Shown piece after piece: positions 45,226 through 54,174 of a DNA stretch of 64,000 nt. Position 1 is the first letter of the stretch; every line of letters starts with the position of its first letter. Source of the DNA: Veillonella ratti (GTDB taxonomy: Bacteria; Bacillota; Negativicutes; Veillonellales; Veillonellaceae); NCBI RefSeq assembly GCF_003992115.1, contig NZ_RQUX01000010.1, forward strand, positions 1 through 64,000. The letters are read 5' to 3'. The translations under genes and the position numbers were made by a program. The notes beneath the pieces were generated by a model, which saw only the letters and a list, made by a program, of their open reading frames with translations, ran no database searches and was not told the DNA's origin.

Positions 45226-46184
45226 TGGTTAGCTGATGCGGGTGTTACGTCGGCTGAGTCGGTAGGACCGGCAGATTCAGTAGCGGTGATGGCGCTGGTG
45301 GTTAGAGTGTCGGCTACATAACCGGTATTGCGCAGCAGTACGGCTTTACCGCGCCACGAGAAAGCACGGTCTCCATAGGCCGCTTTGAAGGTCTTATTGG
45401 TAAGGCCTTCAAGCGTTGCCGGACTGACATAGGGCTCAATGGTTTGAAATTCCGGAATTGGCGTGGTAGGCACATTGCGGTTGTGCGGGCACACTTCCTG
45501 GCAAATGTCACAGCCCCAGATGAGCGGCGTTTTTTGAATAATAGCCACTTCATGAGGCGGCAAGTCGCCTTTTTTCTGGGTAAGATAACTTTTGCAGGTT
45601 TCAAAACCGAATTCTTTACGGCCCAGTGATTGGCCGGGGCAGGCGTTAATACAGCGGTTGCAGCCATAGCAGGTACCGGGCATCGGCGTGTCCGGCGTGA
45701 GCTCGCAGGAGGTCAAAAGGGTGCCGATAGAGGTATAGCTGCCCCAAACGGGATGGATGAGGGCGCGGTTTTTACCAAACACGCCAAGACCCGCGAGGTA
45801 TGCCACATAGCGGTCGGCCATGGGGGACGTATCGCAGTGAATTTCAAATTCCACGGTGCTGTCTATTTCCTGTAAGGCTGTGCCGAATCGCTTGAGGTAC
45901 TCGGGAATGACCAGATGATAGTCGGGGCCCCAGGCGTAACGCGGTAAATTGATGGGCTCATCGGTTTTCACATAGTACGGAAAGAGGCAAACGATGGCAC
46001 TCTTAGGTGACTGTAACGCCGTATTGGCGGTGAGTCGTTCCTCTAATGTGCCGTTGATGAACGGACAGGGATTGGCGGTGTCGATATAGTTTGCCGCATC
46101 GTCCGGTAACGGCCATGGCGCAATGCCTACGGCGGGAATATTTAATTTTTTGGCTATTTGAAAAATGTCGTTTCGTGTTATCAT
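45204..46184 (-). CDS. queG: Epoxyqueuosine reductase
   Basis: 326 residues from the ATG at 46184 (MITRNDIFQIAKKLN); an in-frame TTG at 46214 would add ten residues, and neither has an ideal ribosome binding site. QueG is a cobalamin- and 4Fe-4S-dependent enzyme for the last step of queuosine formation in tRNA. The two ferredoxin-type clusters are visible: CYGCNRCINACPGQSLG and CDICQEVCPHNR. The last 35 residues are a Thr/Ser/Ala-rich tail not typical of the family, running into the convergent HD gene. Confidence 0.9.
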   Translation of the reverse strand: MITRNDIFQIAKKLNIPAVGIAPWPLPDDAANYIDTANPCPFINGTLEERLTANTALQSPKSAIVCLFPYYVKTDEPINLPRYAWGPDYHLVIPEYLKRFGTALQEIDSTVEFEIHCDTSPMADRYVAYLAGLGVFGKNRALIHPVWGSYTSIGTLLTSCELTPDTPMPGTCYGCNRCINACPGQSLGRKEFGFETCKSYLTQKKGDLPPHEVAIIQKTPLIWGCDICQEVCPHNRNVPTTPIPEFQTIEPYVSPATLEGLTNKTFKAAYGDRAFSWRGKAVLLRNTGYVADTLTTSAITATESAGPTDSADVTPASANHHSSKDE

Positions 46185-46306
46185 AATACAGTTATTATGA
46201 CAAATTTTCCTCAAAAAAGCGAGAATTTTATGTATTGCTGACGGTAGACTTTTATAATAAAAGTGTACAACAATTCAAGTTTTATAGGTATAATTAGGAG
46301 GACATC

Positions 46307-47095
46307 ATGTTGATGTATCGGCAATTATTGCAGCCGAAGACGGTTGCCGAGGCTTATGAAATGGCCTTGAAATTTAAAACAGCTCCATTTTTGGCCGGCG
46401 GTTGTTGGATCGGCTTAGGGAAATGGCGTTGGCCTTCGGTTATTGATATGAGCGGGTTGGGACTTGATTATATTCGTGAAGAAGACGATTATTATGCTAT
46501 CGGTGCCATGGCCACGCAAGGTGACGTGGAACGGTTTGCGCCGTTTCAGACTTATGCGAAAGGCCTTTTGGTAAAAGCTGTGCATCCGATCTTGGGCGTG
46601 CAATTTCGCAATATGGCCACTATGGGAGGATCCGTGGCGGCACGCTTCGGTTTTTCGGATATTTTACCCGCTTTATTGGCTTTAGAAGCAGAAGTCGTGC
46701 TTCATCAGAACGGCGTCATGCCATTATCCGAGTACATGAATTTTAAGGAAAAAGATGTGCTCGTTGAAATCCGTGTGCCTAAGAAAGTAACAGCCGTGGC
46801 TATTAATACTTTGCGTAAATCGACGAGCGATTTTCCGTTTTTGACCGGCTCTCTTCGTAAAGATGAAACGGGTTATCATATTTATATCGGCTGTCGTCCC
46901 GCAGCAGTGCGTGAAGCGGTTAAGGCCGGTGAATTATTGAGTGCCAAAGGGATTGCGGCTCTCGACGAGGCGATGACCGCCGCAGCCGATGAAATCGCGT
47001 TTCAGACGAATTCTCATGCGTCGGCAGACTATCGCGCAGCTATGACAAAGGTATTGGTAAAACGTTTGGTGCAGGAGGTAGAGCAGTGGACGTAA
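46307..47095 (+). CDS. Molybdenum hydroxylase FAD-binding subunit (CoxM-like)
   Basis: 262 residues, the medium subunit of a xanthine dehydrogenase-type enzyme. FAD loops are visible as FLAGGCWIGLGKWRWP (about residues 29-44) and FRNMATMGGSVAARFGFSD (about 101-119). TAGGAGG precedes the ATG. It is the first gene of an eight-gene operon, and its stop overlaps the start of the next gene by 10 bases. Confidence 0.9.
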   Translation: MLMYRQLLQPKTVAEAYEMALKFKTAPFLAGGCWIGLGKWRWPSVIDMSGLGLDYIREEDDYYAIGAMATQGDVERFAPFQTYAKGLLVKAVHPILGVQFRNMATMGGSVAARFGFSDILPALLALEAEVVLHQNGVMPLSEYMNFKEKDVLVEIRVPKKVTAVAINTLRKSTSDFPFLTGSLRKDETGYHIYIGCRPAAVREAVKAGELLSAKGIAALDEAMTAAADEIAFQTNSHASADYRAAMTKVLVKRLVQEVEQWT

Positions 47096-47541
47096 GTTTG
47101 ATAATAAATGGTAAAAAACTACAAGTGTCGGTTGAACCGGATGAAATGTTATTGACTACATTGCGCGGTCAAGGCTATTTCAGTACGCGTCGCGGTTGCG
47201 ATACGCTGAATTGCGGCCTTTGTACAGTATGGCTGGATGGTAAGACTATCTTATCTTGTTCCTATCCGACCTATCGGGCGTCAGGTCATGAAGTGACAAC
47301 TTTGGAAGGCCTCGCCGATGAAGCAGCGCTTTTAGCGGATTGTTTGGCTGCCGAAGGGGCTGATCAATGCGGCTATTGCACGACGGGCATGATGATGAGT
47401 GCCATGGCGTTACGCCGTCAAAATCCGAATCCCACAGACGAAGAAATTAAAGATTTTCTCGTAGGTAATTTATGCCGTTGTACCGGTTATGAATCGCATT
47501 TACGCGGCATTCGTCGTTACTTGGAGGAGGTAGAGGCATGA
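47086..47541 (+). CDS. Molybdenum hydroxylase 2Fe-2S subunit (CoxS-like)
   Basis: 151 residues, starting at GTG with AGGAGG inside the end of the previous gene. The plant-type cluster is GCDTLNCGLCTVWLDG with a later SC, and the second cluster is QCGYCTTGMMMSA plus LCRCTGYESH. Both 2Fe-2S sites look complete. It relays electrons from the molybdenum centre to FAD. The stop overlaps the start of the large subunit (ATGA). Confidence 0.93.
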   Translation: MDVSLIINGKKLQVSVEPDEMLLTTLRGQGYFSTRRGCDTLNCGLCTVWLDGKTILSCSYPTYRASGHEVTTLEGLADEAALLADCLAAEGADQCGYCTTGMMMSAMALRRQNPNPTDEEIKDFLVGNLCRCTGYESHLRGIRRYLEEVEA

Positions 47542-49850
47542 GTGAAGAGTTAAAGGCGCGCCAACATGTAGGCAAGTCTTATAAAAAAGTAGATGCCGCT
47601 ACAATTTTGAGCGGTCGTGCTGCGTATACTGAAGATTTTGTGCCACCTCACGCGTTGGTTATTAAGGTACTCCGTAGTCCTCATCCGATGGCTAAAATTT
47701 TAGACATTAATGCTACGGCAGCTCTAAAATTACCGGGTGTGGAAGCGGTTTTCACCTATAAAGATGTGCCGAAGACGCGGTTTACTTTGGCAGGTCAATC
47801 CTATCCGGAACCATCCGCCTATGATTCCTTGATTCTGGATCAGTATGTACGTTATGTAGGTGATGCGGTAGCTCTCATCGTAGCGAAGGACGAAGCTACA
47901 GCTTTGCAGGCCATGAAAGTAGTACGGGTGACTTATGATGTGATGGAGCCGGTTCTCGATATGCGTACTGCGCTGGACCATCCGACGGTGATTCATCCGG
48001 AAGATGATCTTCATTACAATATGCCCGTAGGCGGCGATCCGAAGCGCAACTTGGCATGTTCTTACAGTCGTGTGGTAGGCGATATTGAAGGCGAATTGGC
48101 TAAGTGTGATTATGTGGTGGAAGACACCTATTTTGACCAAGCTACCTTGCAGACGGCGATGGAAACATTCCGCACCTTCTGTACGCTCGATCAGTTCGGT
48201 CGTTTAGTTTGTACCAGTTCGACGCAAATTCCGTTCCATGTGCGTCGGCATATTGCCCGAGCCTTGGAAATTCCCGCTACGAAAGTGCGCGTAATTAAAC
48301 CGCGTATCGGCGGTGGCTTTGGATCTAAGCAAACAGCCTGTACGGAACTATATGCCGCTTTTGTCACTTGGACTTTGAAAAAACCGGCCGTTTTGATTTA
48401 TGACCGCCATGAAGCTAATAACTGTTCAACCAGTCGTCATGCTCGTGAATGGAAGATTCGTTTGGGTGCCACTAAAGACGGTATCATTCAAGTTATCGAC
48501 ATGGTGTCTATCTCGGATGCCGGTGCTTACGGCACTCACGCATTTACCACCTTTACGGCGGGCGAACATAAATCGGTACCGCTTTACAATAAGGGCAAAG
48601 CGGTTCGCTATGAATCTAATATTGTGTACACCAATCACATGGCTGGCGGTGCGTTCCGTGGTTATGGTGCTACAGAAGCCTTGTGGCCTTTGGAATGTGC
48701 CGTAACGAAATTGGCTAAGAAAATGGGCGTCGATGAAATTGAATTACGCCTTAAAAACCTTATTAATGTGGGTGAACGTTCGCAGGTTTACGCACCGGAC
48801 GAAGTGCTTGAATCCGGTCTTTTGAAAGAAGCGATTGCGAAAGCCAAAACGATGGCCCGTTGGGATGAACGCCCGCACAGTTGGCAGATTGACGAAACTC
48901 ATCGCGGCGGCTTGGGCGTGGCTTTGGCCTTCCAAGGGTCCGGTGTAGCCAATGTGGATACGGCATCGGTAGAAATTAAGCTCCAAGATGACGGTTATTA
49001 CACTTTGTATACCGGTTCCACTGACATGGGCACTGGGGCTAACACGATTTTGATGCAGATGGCCTGTGAAGTATTGGGCTGTCCGATTGACCATATGACT
49101 TGCTATGAAGCAGATACCGACGTAGTACCGTTCGATCCGGGTTCTTATGCGTCCAGTACAACCTATGTAACGGGAACGGCCACTAAATTGGCAGCGGAAG
49201 ATTTACGGGCTAAATTGCTTAAGACGTTTGCTATGTATTTAGAAGTGGCCGAAGAAGATATTGATTTTGACGGTGTAACGGCTAGAACCAAGGATGGTCA
49301 AAAATCCATGACGACCCAGGAATGGGCGCCGAAGTTGATGGTCAGCTTTGGTCATGAAGCACAGCAACTCGTTGGTTTTGCCACCTGGGGCAGCCATACG
49401 TCACCGCCACCGTTCATGGTAGGTATTGCGGAAGTGAGCGTCGATACGGAAACGGGTCAGGTAACACCGCTTGATTATTATGCCGTAGTAGATTGTGGTA
49501 CGGTGGTGAATCCGAAGCTTGCCAAAGTGCAGGCGGAAGGCGGTATCGTGCAGGGCATCGGTATGGCTTTGACGGAAGAAATTAACTATTCCAGTACGGG
49601 CCGTTTGGAAACTAATAATCTGATGCGTTATAAGATTCCGACCCGCCTCGATATGGGAACGCTCCATGTAGATTTTGTAGAATCGCATGAGCCAACCGGG
49701 GCTTTCGGTGTGAAATCTATTGGCGAAGTAGTCATTAACACATCCTGTCCGGCCATTCAAGGGGCCATCTTAAATGCTTGCGGCGCAGAATTAACTACAT
49801 TACCTATGATTTCAGAAAAGGTATTTCAGGCCTTGATGGCGAAACAATAA
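47538..49850 (+). CDS. Molybdenum hydroxylase molybdopterin-binding subunit
   Basis: 770 residues, the large catalytic subunit of the xanthine dehydrogenase family. Molybdopterin-contact segments are visible: RIGGGFGSKQ (about residue 257), GGAFRGYGATEALW (about 369), TGSTDMGTGANT, and the catalytic glutamate in GAFGVKSIGEVV near the C-terminus. The substrate (purine, nicotinate or another heterocycle) is not fixed by these motifs. Accessory genes of the selenium-dependent type follow. Confidence 0.92.
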   Translation: MSEELKARQHVGKSYKKVDAATILSGRAAYTEDFVPPHALVIKVLRSPHPMAKILDINATAALKLPGVEAVFTYKDVPKTRFTLAGQSYPEPSAYDSLILDQYVRYVGDAVALIVAKDEATALQAMKVVRVTYDVMEPVLDMRTALDHPTVIHPEDDLHYNMPVGGDPKRNLACSYSRVVGDIEGELAKCDYVVEDTYFDQATLQTAMETFRTFCTLDQFGRLVCTSSTQIPFHVRRHIARALEIPATKVRVIKPRIGGGFGSKQTACTELYAAFVTWTLKKPAVLIYDRHEANNCSTSRHAREWKIRLGATKDGIIQVIDMVSISDAGAYGTHAFTTFTAGEHKSVPLYNKGKAVRYESNIVYTNHMAGGAFRGYGATEALWPLECAVTKLAKKMGVDEIELRLKNLINVGERSQVYAPDEVLESGLLKEAIAKAKTMARWDERPHSWQIDETHRGGLGVALAFQGSGVANVDTASVEIKLQDDGYYTLYTGSTDMGTGANTILMQMACEVLGCPIDHMTCYEADTDVVPFDPGSYASSTTYVTGTATKLAAEDLRAKLLKTFAMYLEVAEEDIDFDGVTARTKDGQKSMTTQEWAPKLMVSFGHEAQQLVGFATWGSHTSPPPFMVGIAEVSVDTETGQVTPLDYYAVVDCGTVVNPKLAKVQAEGGIVQGIGMALTEEINYSSTGRLETNNLMRYKIPTRLDMGTLHVDFVESHEPTGAFGVKSIGEVVINTSCPAIQGAILNACGAELTTLPMISEKVFQALMAKQ

Positions 49851-49903
49851 AAGGTAGGTATTTAATTTCGAGCTAAACGTGCTCGTGCTGAGGAGGAACG
49901 GCC

Positions 49904-50662
49904 ATGATGATTCAAGCTAAACATTGGAATTCGTTGATTGAACCGGGGATTACAGCCATTGTAGGGGCTGGCGGTAAGACAACTGTATTGTCTAAATTGG
50001 TAGAATATGCAGGTTTAATAGGACAACCGACATTAGTTACGACGACTACCAAACTGTATGAATCTCAGGTAGCTTTGTGGAATCCCTATTACGGGACTGA
50101 TTTTAATGATGCGGAAGATGCATGTCACAAAGCTATGCAGCGGGGACGGTGTGCAGCTTGGTTCAGCGGTGTGGACGGCACCAAAGTAACCTCATTGAAG
50201 CCCCAGGCTATTGATGCGATGTATATGGTACATCCAAACTGGCAAATTTTGGTTGAGGCGGACGGTGCTAAAGAAAAATGGGTAAAAGCACCAAAAACGA
50301 CGGAACCGATTATTCCATCCAAAACGACGACTACCATCGGGGTAGTAAATTTACAAATGCTCGGCACTGAACTTACGGAGGAACATGTTCATAATTTAGG
50401 CGCAGTAGCGCAGATTATGGAACGTGCCGAAGGGGCCGTAGTAACGCCATCCATGTTGGCCCGTTTGGTACTGCATCCGCAAGGTCTGTTCCAGTATAGC
50501 CAAGGTAAGCGAATTTTATTCTGTACCGGTTATGATACGGTGCAGCATCGCATTATCGATTCCTTCCTTGACGCTTTAGCGGACAGCAAATTCTCTATGA
50601 TTGTTTTGGCCGACGGCTATAAAGCCAGCTGTGAAATTGCCCGTGTCATTCAGTGGCAATAA
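49904..50662 (+). CDS. yqeC: Selenium-dependent hydroxylase accessory protein YqeC-like
   Basis: 252 residues. An N-terminal P-loop (ITAIVGAGGKTTVLSKL, about residues 13-29) is followed by LVTTTTKLYE and LVEADGAKEKWVKAP, the pattern of the YqeC family. The family is known from gene clusters of selenium-dependent molybdenum hydroxylases; its reaction is not established. GAGGAGG precedes the ATG, 53 nt after the large subunit. Confidence 0.85.
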   Translation: MMIQAKHWNSLIEPGITAIVGAGGKTTVLSKLVEYAGLIGQPTLVTTTTKLYESQVALWNPYYGTDFNDAEDACHKAMQRGRCAAWFSGVDGTKVTSLKPQAIDAMYMVHPNWQILVEADGAKEKWVKAPKTTEPIIPSKTTTTIGVVNLQMLGTELTEEHVHNLGAVAQIMERAEGAVVTPSMLARLVLHPQGLFQYSQGKRILFCTGYDTVQHRIIDSFLDALADSKFSMIVLADGYKASCEIARVIQWQ

Positions 50663-50721
50663 AAGGGGCCTAAGTTTAGGTATCAGCAAGGCTAAAAATT
50701 GATAGTGATTAGGAATACACA

Positions 50722-51333
50722 ATGGAAATTGATGTAGTGATTTTGGCGGCCGGACTCAGCCGCCGTATGGGGACCTCCAAAGTCTTGTTGCCATGGCGCG
50801 GAGGTACTCTGTTAGAAGCCGCCTGTCAGGTATACGGTGGCTTGGGAGGCAAACAAATTGTAGTTATAGGGGGAGAACGGGCAGAGGAAGCGGCACGCAT
50901 AGCAAATGCAAGTGGCTTTACTGCTGTTTATAACGAAAAACCGGAAGAGGGGCAAAGTCGTTCATTGGCTCTGGGAATCGCCGCCCTGGCCGATTCCTCA
51001 AGGCCGGTGCTTTGCGCCGTGGCGGATCAACCGCTGATGACTAAAGAGGCGGCAGGGCAAATGCAAGTTGCTTACAGTAAACTTGAGCAAAACGATAAGC
51101 CCATTCTGTGTCCCTTGTACGGACCGAATAAAGAAAGGGGCAATCCGGTTATTTTTTCACCTGATTGGAAAGACGCTTTACAACAGTTAGTGGGGGATGA
51201 AGGGGGTCGCCGTCTGATTCGAGGGGCGGCTAAAGAGTATGTGCATTTTATCGAAATTTCAGAACCTATCGGCGTCGATGTAGATACGCCGTTTGAATAT
51301 GAACAGTTGTATAATAGGCGAGGAAAAATATGA
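50722..51333 (+). CDS. MocA-like molybdenum cofactor cytidylyltransferase
   Basis: 203 residues, nucleotidyltransferase fold. The N-terminal signature VILAAGLSRRMGTSKVLLPW and the metal-binding CAVADQPLM are intact. MocA transfers CMP to molybdopterin to make the MCD form of the cofactor used by this enzyme family. It sits between yqeC and yqeB, so it serves the hydroxylase of this operon. The stop overlaps the yqeB start (ATGA). Confidence 0.87.
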   Translation: MEIDVVILAAGLSRRMGTSKVLLPWRGGTLLEAACQVYGGLGGKQIVVIGGERAEEAARIANASGFTAVYNEKPEEGQSRSLALGIAALADSSRPVLCAVADQPLMTKEAAGQMQVAYSKLEQNDKPILCPLYGPNKERGNPVIFSPDWKDALQQLVGDEGGRRLIRGAAKEYVHFIEISEPIGVDVDTPFEYEQLYNRRGKI

Positions 51334-52178
51334 AACCATTAATATTAATGCGCAGTGGCGGCGATATTGCCTCCGGTTGTGTGTATCGCTTACGCCGCGC
51401 CGGTTTTCCTGTTGTGATTAATGAATTACCGATTCCTACGATGATTCGTCGCAAGGTGTGTTATGGGGCGGCTGTGCATCGCGGGGAAGTTTTATTGGAA
51501 CGTTACGTGGCGCGTCATGTGACTTTGGCGGAAGCTAAAGCTATTTTGGAACGCGGCGAAGATATAATACCGGTAGTGACTGAGGACTACCGAACCGTGC
51601 TGGAAGCCTTGAAGCCGGATGTGGTGGTGGATGCCATTTTGGCCAAACGCAATGTAGGCACGCGCAATGACGATGCGCCGCTGGTAATCGGTTGCGGACC
51701 GGGCTTTACCGCCGGTGATGATGTAAATGTCGTAGTGGAAACTATGCGCGGTCACACTTTGGGGCGTTGTATTTATGACGGTTCCGCATTACCGAATACG
51801 GGTGTGCCCGGTAATGTAGGCGGCTATACCATTGAGCGGGTTATGCATTCCCCGTGTGACGGTTTATTTACGGCTCGCCGTCATATCGGTGAAGAAGTGG
51901 AAGCCGGTGAAACCATCGGTTTTGTTGACGGAACACCGGTTGTCTCTCAGATTGCCGGCATTTTACGCGGCGTTTTGGCATCCGGTCTGATGGTAACGAA
52001 GGGCTTTAAATTAGCTGATGTGGACGCCCGTTGCGAGAAATCTCACTGCTATAGTATTTCCGATAAGGCCTTGGCGGTAGCCGGCGGCGTTATGGAAGCT
52101 ATAACGGCATTTTTGTATGAAGAATCTAAAAAGCAGACGGCCAATAAAGCAATGGCGTCCGATATAGATTTACATTAA
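51330..52178 (+). CDS. yqeB: Selenium-dependent molybdenum cofactor biosynthesis protein YqeB/EF2563-like
   Basis: 282 residues. RSGGDIASGCVYRLRRAGFPV at the N-terminus resembles a Rossmann nucleotide-binding start, and the middle has DAILAKRNVGTRNDD and VIGCGPGFTAG. This is the EF2563/YqeB family, a genomic marker of the selenium-dependent molybdenum hydroxylase trait. The biochemical role is unproven; a part in inserting the labile selenium ligand has been proposed. It overlaps the upstream gene by 4 bases. Confidence 0.87.
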   Translation: MKPLILMRSGGDIASGCVYRLRRAGFPVVINELPIPTMIRRKVCYGAAVHRGEVLLERYVARHVTLAEAKAILERGEDIIPVVTEDYRTVLEALKPDVVVDAILAKRNVGTRNDDAPLVIGCGPGFTAGDDVNVVVETMRGHTLGRCIYDGSALPNTGVPGNVGGYTIERVMHSPCDGLFTARRHIGEEVEAGETIGFVDGTPVVSQIAGILRGVLASGLMVTKGFKLADVDARCEKSHCYSISDKALAVAGGVMEAITAFLYEESKKQTANKAMASDIDLH

Positions 52179-52197
52179 GGTAGAATTTGAGGTTTTT

Positions 52198-52914
52198 ATG
52201 AGTTTATATGATGTAATTGAAAAGCGTTTGTCACAAGATGAAAAATCAATCATGGTGACTGTTTTAAGTGGTGAACGACAAGGAGATAAAGTATTGTATA
52301 GTGAAAAAGGCGAAGTTGTATATGGTGATGCGGTAGATGGCATCTGCATCAATCCGGAGCAACGCCCCGAAGTGTTGAATTTGGGCGCTATGGAATGCTT
52401 TGTACAACCGGTTGAAAAAGATCCGGAAGTATTAGTGCTGGGCGCCGGCCATGTGAGTCGCTGTATTGCGGATATGTTATTATTTATCGGCTGTCATGTA
52501 ACTGTAGCCGATGACCGTCCCGAATATTTACGCCCCGACTTTTTCGATGAACGCGTTCGTCGTCAATGCATTGATTTTAATAATCTGGCAGCGAAATTGC
52601 CGCTTAACAACTATAAGGGTATCATCATCGTAACCAGAGCGCATGAATACGACAGTATTTGTCTTCATCAGGTACGTCATTTGGTAGATGCCACCTATAT
52701 GGGCATGATGGGTAGTCATAAACGGGTGTATCATGCCTTTGAAGTATTAAAAGAAGAAGGCTGGACTCAGACAGAATTAGATAAAATTTACGCACCTATC
52801 GGCTTGTCGTTGGGAGCACAAACACCGGAAGAAATCGCATTATCTATTGTAAGCGAATATCTGGCAGTAACTCGTGGTCATAAGGGCGGTTTCTTATCGG
52901 AAGGAGCGAAGTAA
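52198..52914 (+). CDS. XdhC Rossmann-domain protein
   Basis: 238 residues. The Rossmann dinucleotide loop VLVLGAGHVSRCIADML (about residues 80-96) and VVTRAHEYDSI-like IVTRAHEYDS, YMGMMGSHKRV, and a C-terminal PIGLSLGAQTPEEIALSI match the second half of XdhC. XdhC binds molybdenum cofactor and delivers it, sulfurated, to the hydroxylase. The first half of a normal XdhC is not in this protein but is encoded by the next gene. Confidence 0.88.
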   Translation: MSLYDVIEKRLSQDEKSIMVTVLSGERQGDKVLYSEKGEVVYGDAVDGICINPEQRPEVLNLGAMECFVQPVEKDPEVLVLGAGHVSRCIADMLLFIGCHVTVADDRPEYLRPDFFDERVRRQCIDFNNLAAKLPLNNYKGIIIVTRAHEYDSICLHQVRHLVDATYMGMMGSHKRVYHAFEVLKEEGWTQTELDKIYAPIGLSLGAQTPEEIALSIVSEYLAVTRGHKGGFLSEGAK

Positions 52915-52916
52915 GA

Positions 52917-53231
52917 ATGAAACGAGAATTTGTCCGCTACTTACAGGGACATGAGAAAGATACCTTGGCGATTGCCACAATTTTGCAGACTCACGGATCT
53001 ACACCGCGCAAAGCGGGTACCACTATGGTGGTACATCCGGACGGCTCTATTTTTGGTACCATCGGCGGCGGCCGGGCGGAAAACGAAATCCGTTTGAGTG
53101 CCTTAGAGGCTCTTAAGTTAAAAGAAGCTCATCGTCGAATTATGGTGGATTTGAATGATGATGCTGCTGTTAAAGAAGGCATGGTATGCGGCGGTAACCT
53201 GGACGTTTGGATTGAAACGCAGAATGTATAA
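52917..53231 (+). CDS. XdhC/CoxI N-terminal domain protein
   Basis: 104 residues, consisting only of the XdhC_CoxI domain: IATILQTHGSTPRKAGTTMV and GTIGGGRAENEIR are typical, ending with MVCGGNLDVWIE. It begins 2 bases after the Rossmann-domain gene and is the last gene of the operon. Together the two make a complete XdhC with the domain order reversed on the DNA. Confidence 0.87.
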   Translation: MKREFVRYLQGHEKDTLAIATILQTHGSTPRKAGTTMVVHPDGSIFGTIGGGRAENEIRLSALEALKLKEAHRRIMVDLNDDAAVKEGMVCGGNLDVWIETQNV

Positions 53232-53281
53232 TCCGTTGTAATTATTGGTTATCAAATTTACAGCACTCTCAAAATAAGGTA

Positions 53282-53326
53282 AAATAAAAGAGTACCTGTG
53301 CGTTAGCGCAGTGTACTCTTTATTTA
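53282..53326 (+). terminator. Terminator of the molybdenum hydroxylase operon
   Basis: AAATAAAAGAGTACCTGTGCG pairs imperfectly with CGCAGTGTACTCTTTATTT around TTAG. The T-rich end (TTTATTTATT) is not a pure T-run. It separates the hydroxylase operon from cdaA. Confidence 0.7.
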
Positions 53327-53355
53327 TTTGTGAACCTCCTGAGGAGTGGTTATAT

Positions 53356-54174
53356 ATGATGGCACAGTTGCAAGGTTTAATTGAAACATTCCGCTTCGGT
53401 GACTTAGTCGATATTTTATCGGTAGCGGTTTTATTATATTATCTATATAAACAAATTCGAGACACTCGCGCTATGGCGCTGTTAAAAGGTCTTATCGTAC
53501 TTGGTCTTATTAATGTGGCCAGCCGTTTCTTTGATTTACACGTTATCAGCTGGTTATTGCAGCAAGGGATGACGGTCTTATTGGTTGCGTTGCCGGTAGT
53601 ATTTCAGCCGGAATTGCGCCGTGCGTTGGAACGCTTGGGCCGTGGACGACTTTTTTCAAAATCACAAGATGTGAGTGAAGTTGAAATCGATAGTTTAGTG
53701 AACGAAGTAATGGCATCGGCGAAAGTTATGTCCCGTGATCGCATCGGTGCGTTAATCGTATTTGAACGTGAAGTGGGGCTTGGCGAAATTATCGATACGG
53801 GCATCGAGATTGACGGTAAGGTGTCCCGAGAACTTTTAAATAACATATTTATTCCGAATACACCGCTTCATGACGGTGCCGTTGTTATTCGCGGCAATCG
53901 CATTATGGCGGCGGGCTGTCTATTACCGTTGACGCAGGATCGGTCCTTAAGCACTGAATTGGGGACGCGTCACCGTGCGGCTATCGGCCTCAGTGAACAG
54001 GCTGATGCGGTAGTATTGGTAGTGAGTGAAGAAACCGGTAAAATTTCCTATACTTACGGCGGTCATATTTACCGTCATTTACCGGAAGAACAATTGCGCG
54101 AATCCTTACGTGCCTTCATGGAACGTCCTAAGAACGCGTTGTCCTTCTTGAAGAAATGGAGGGCTAAAAAATGA
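53356..54174 (+). CDS. cdaA: Diadenylate cyclase CdaA
   Basis: 272 residues. Three N-terminal membrane helices (about 10-75) precede the DAC domain, which makes c-di-AMP from two ATP. The catalytic motifs HDGAVVI and GTRHRAAIGLSE are present. The frame from 53311 was shortened to the ATG at 53356, which has GAGGAG 9 nt upstream. The stop overlaps the start of the YbbR gene, its usual regulator CdaR. Confidence 0.95.
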   Translation: MMAQLQGLIETFRFGDLVDILSVAVLLYYLYKQIRDTRAMALLKGLIVLGLINVASRFFDLHVISWLLQQGMTVLLVALPVVFQPELRRALERLGRGRLFSKSQDVSEVEIDSLVNEVMASAKVMSRDRIGALIVFEREVGLGEIIDTGIEIDGKVSRELLNNIFIPNTPLHDGAVVIRGNRIMAAGCLLPLTQDRSLSTELGTRHRAAIGLSEQADAVVLVVSEETGKISYTYGGHIYRHLPEEQLRESLRAFMERPKNALSFLKKWRAKK

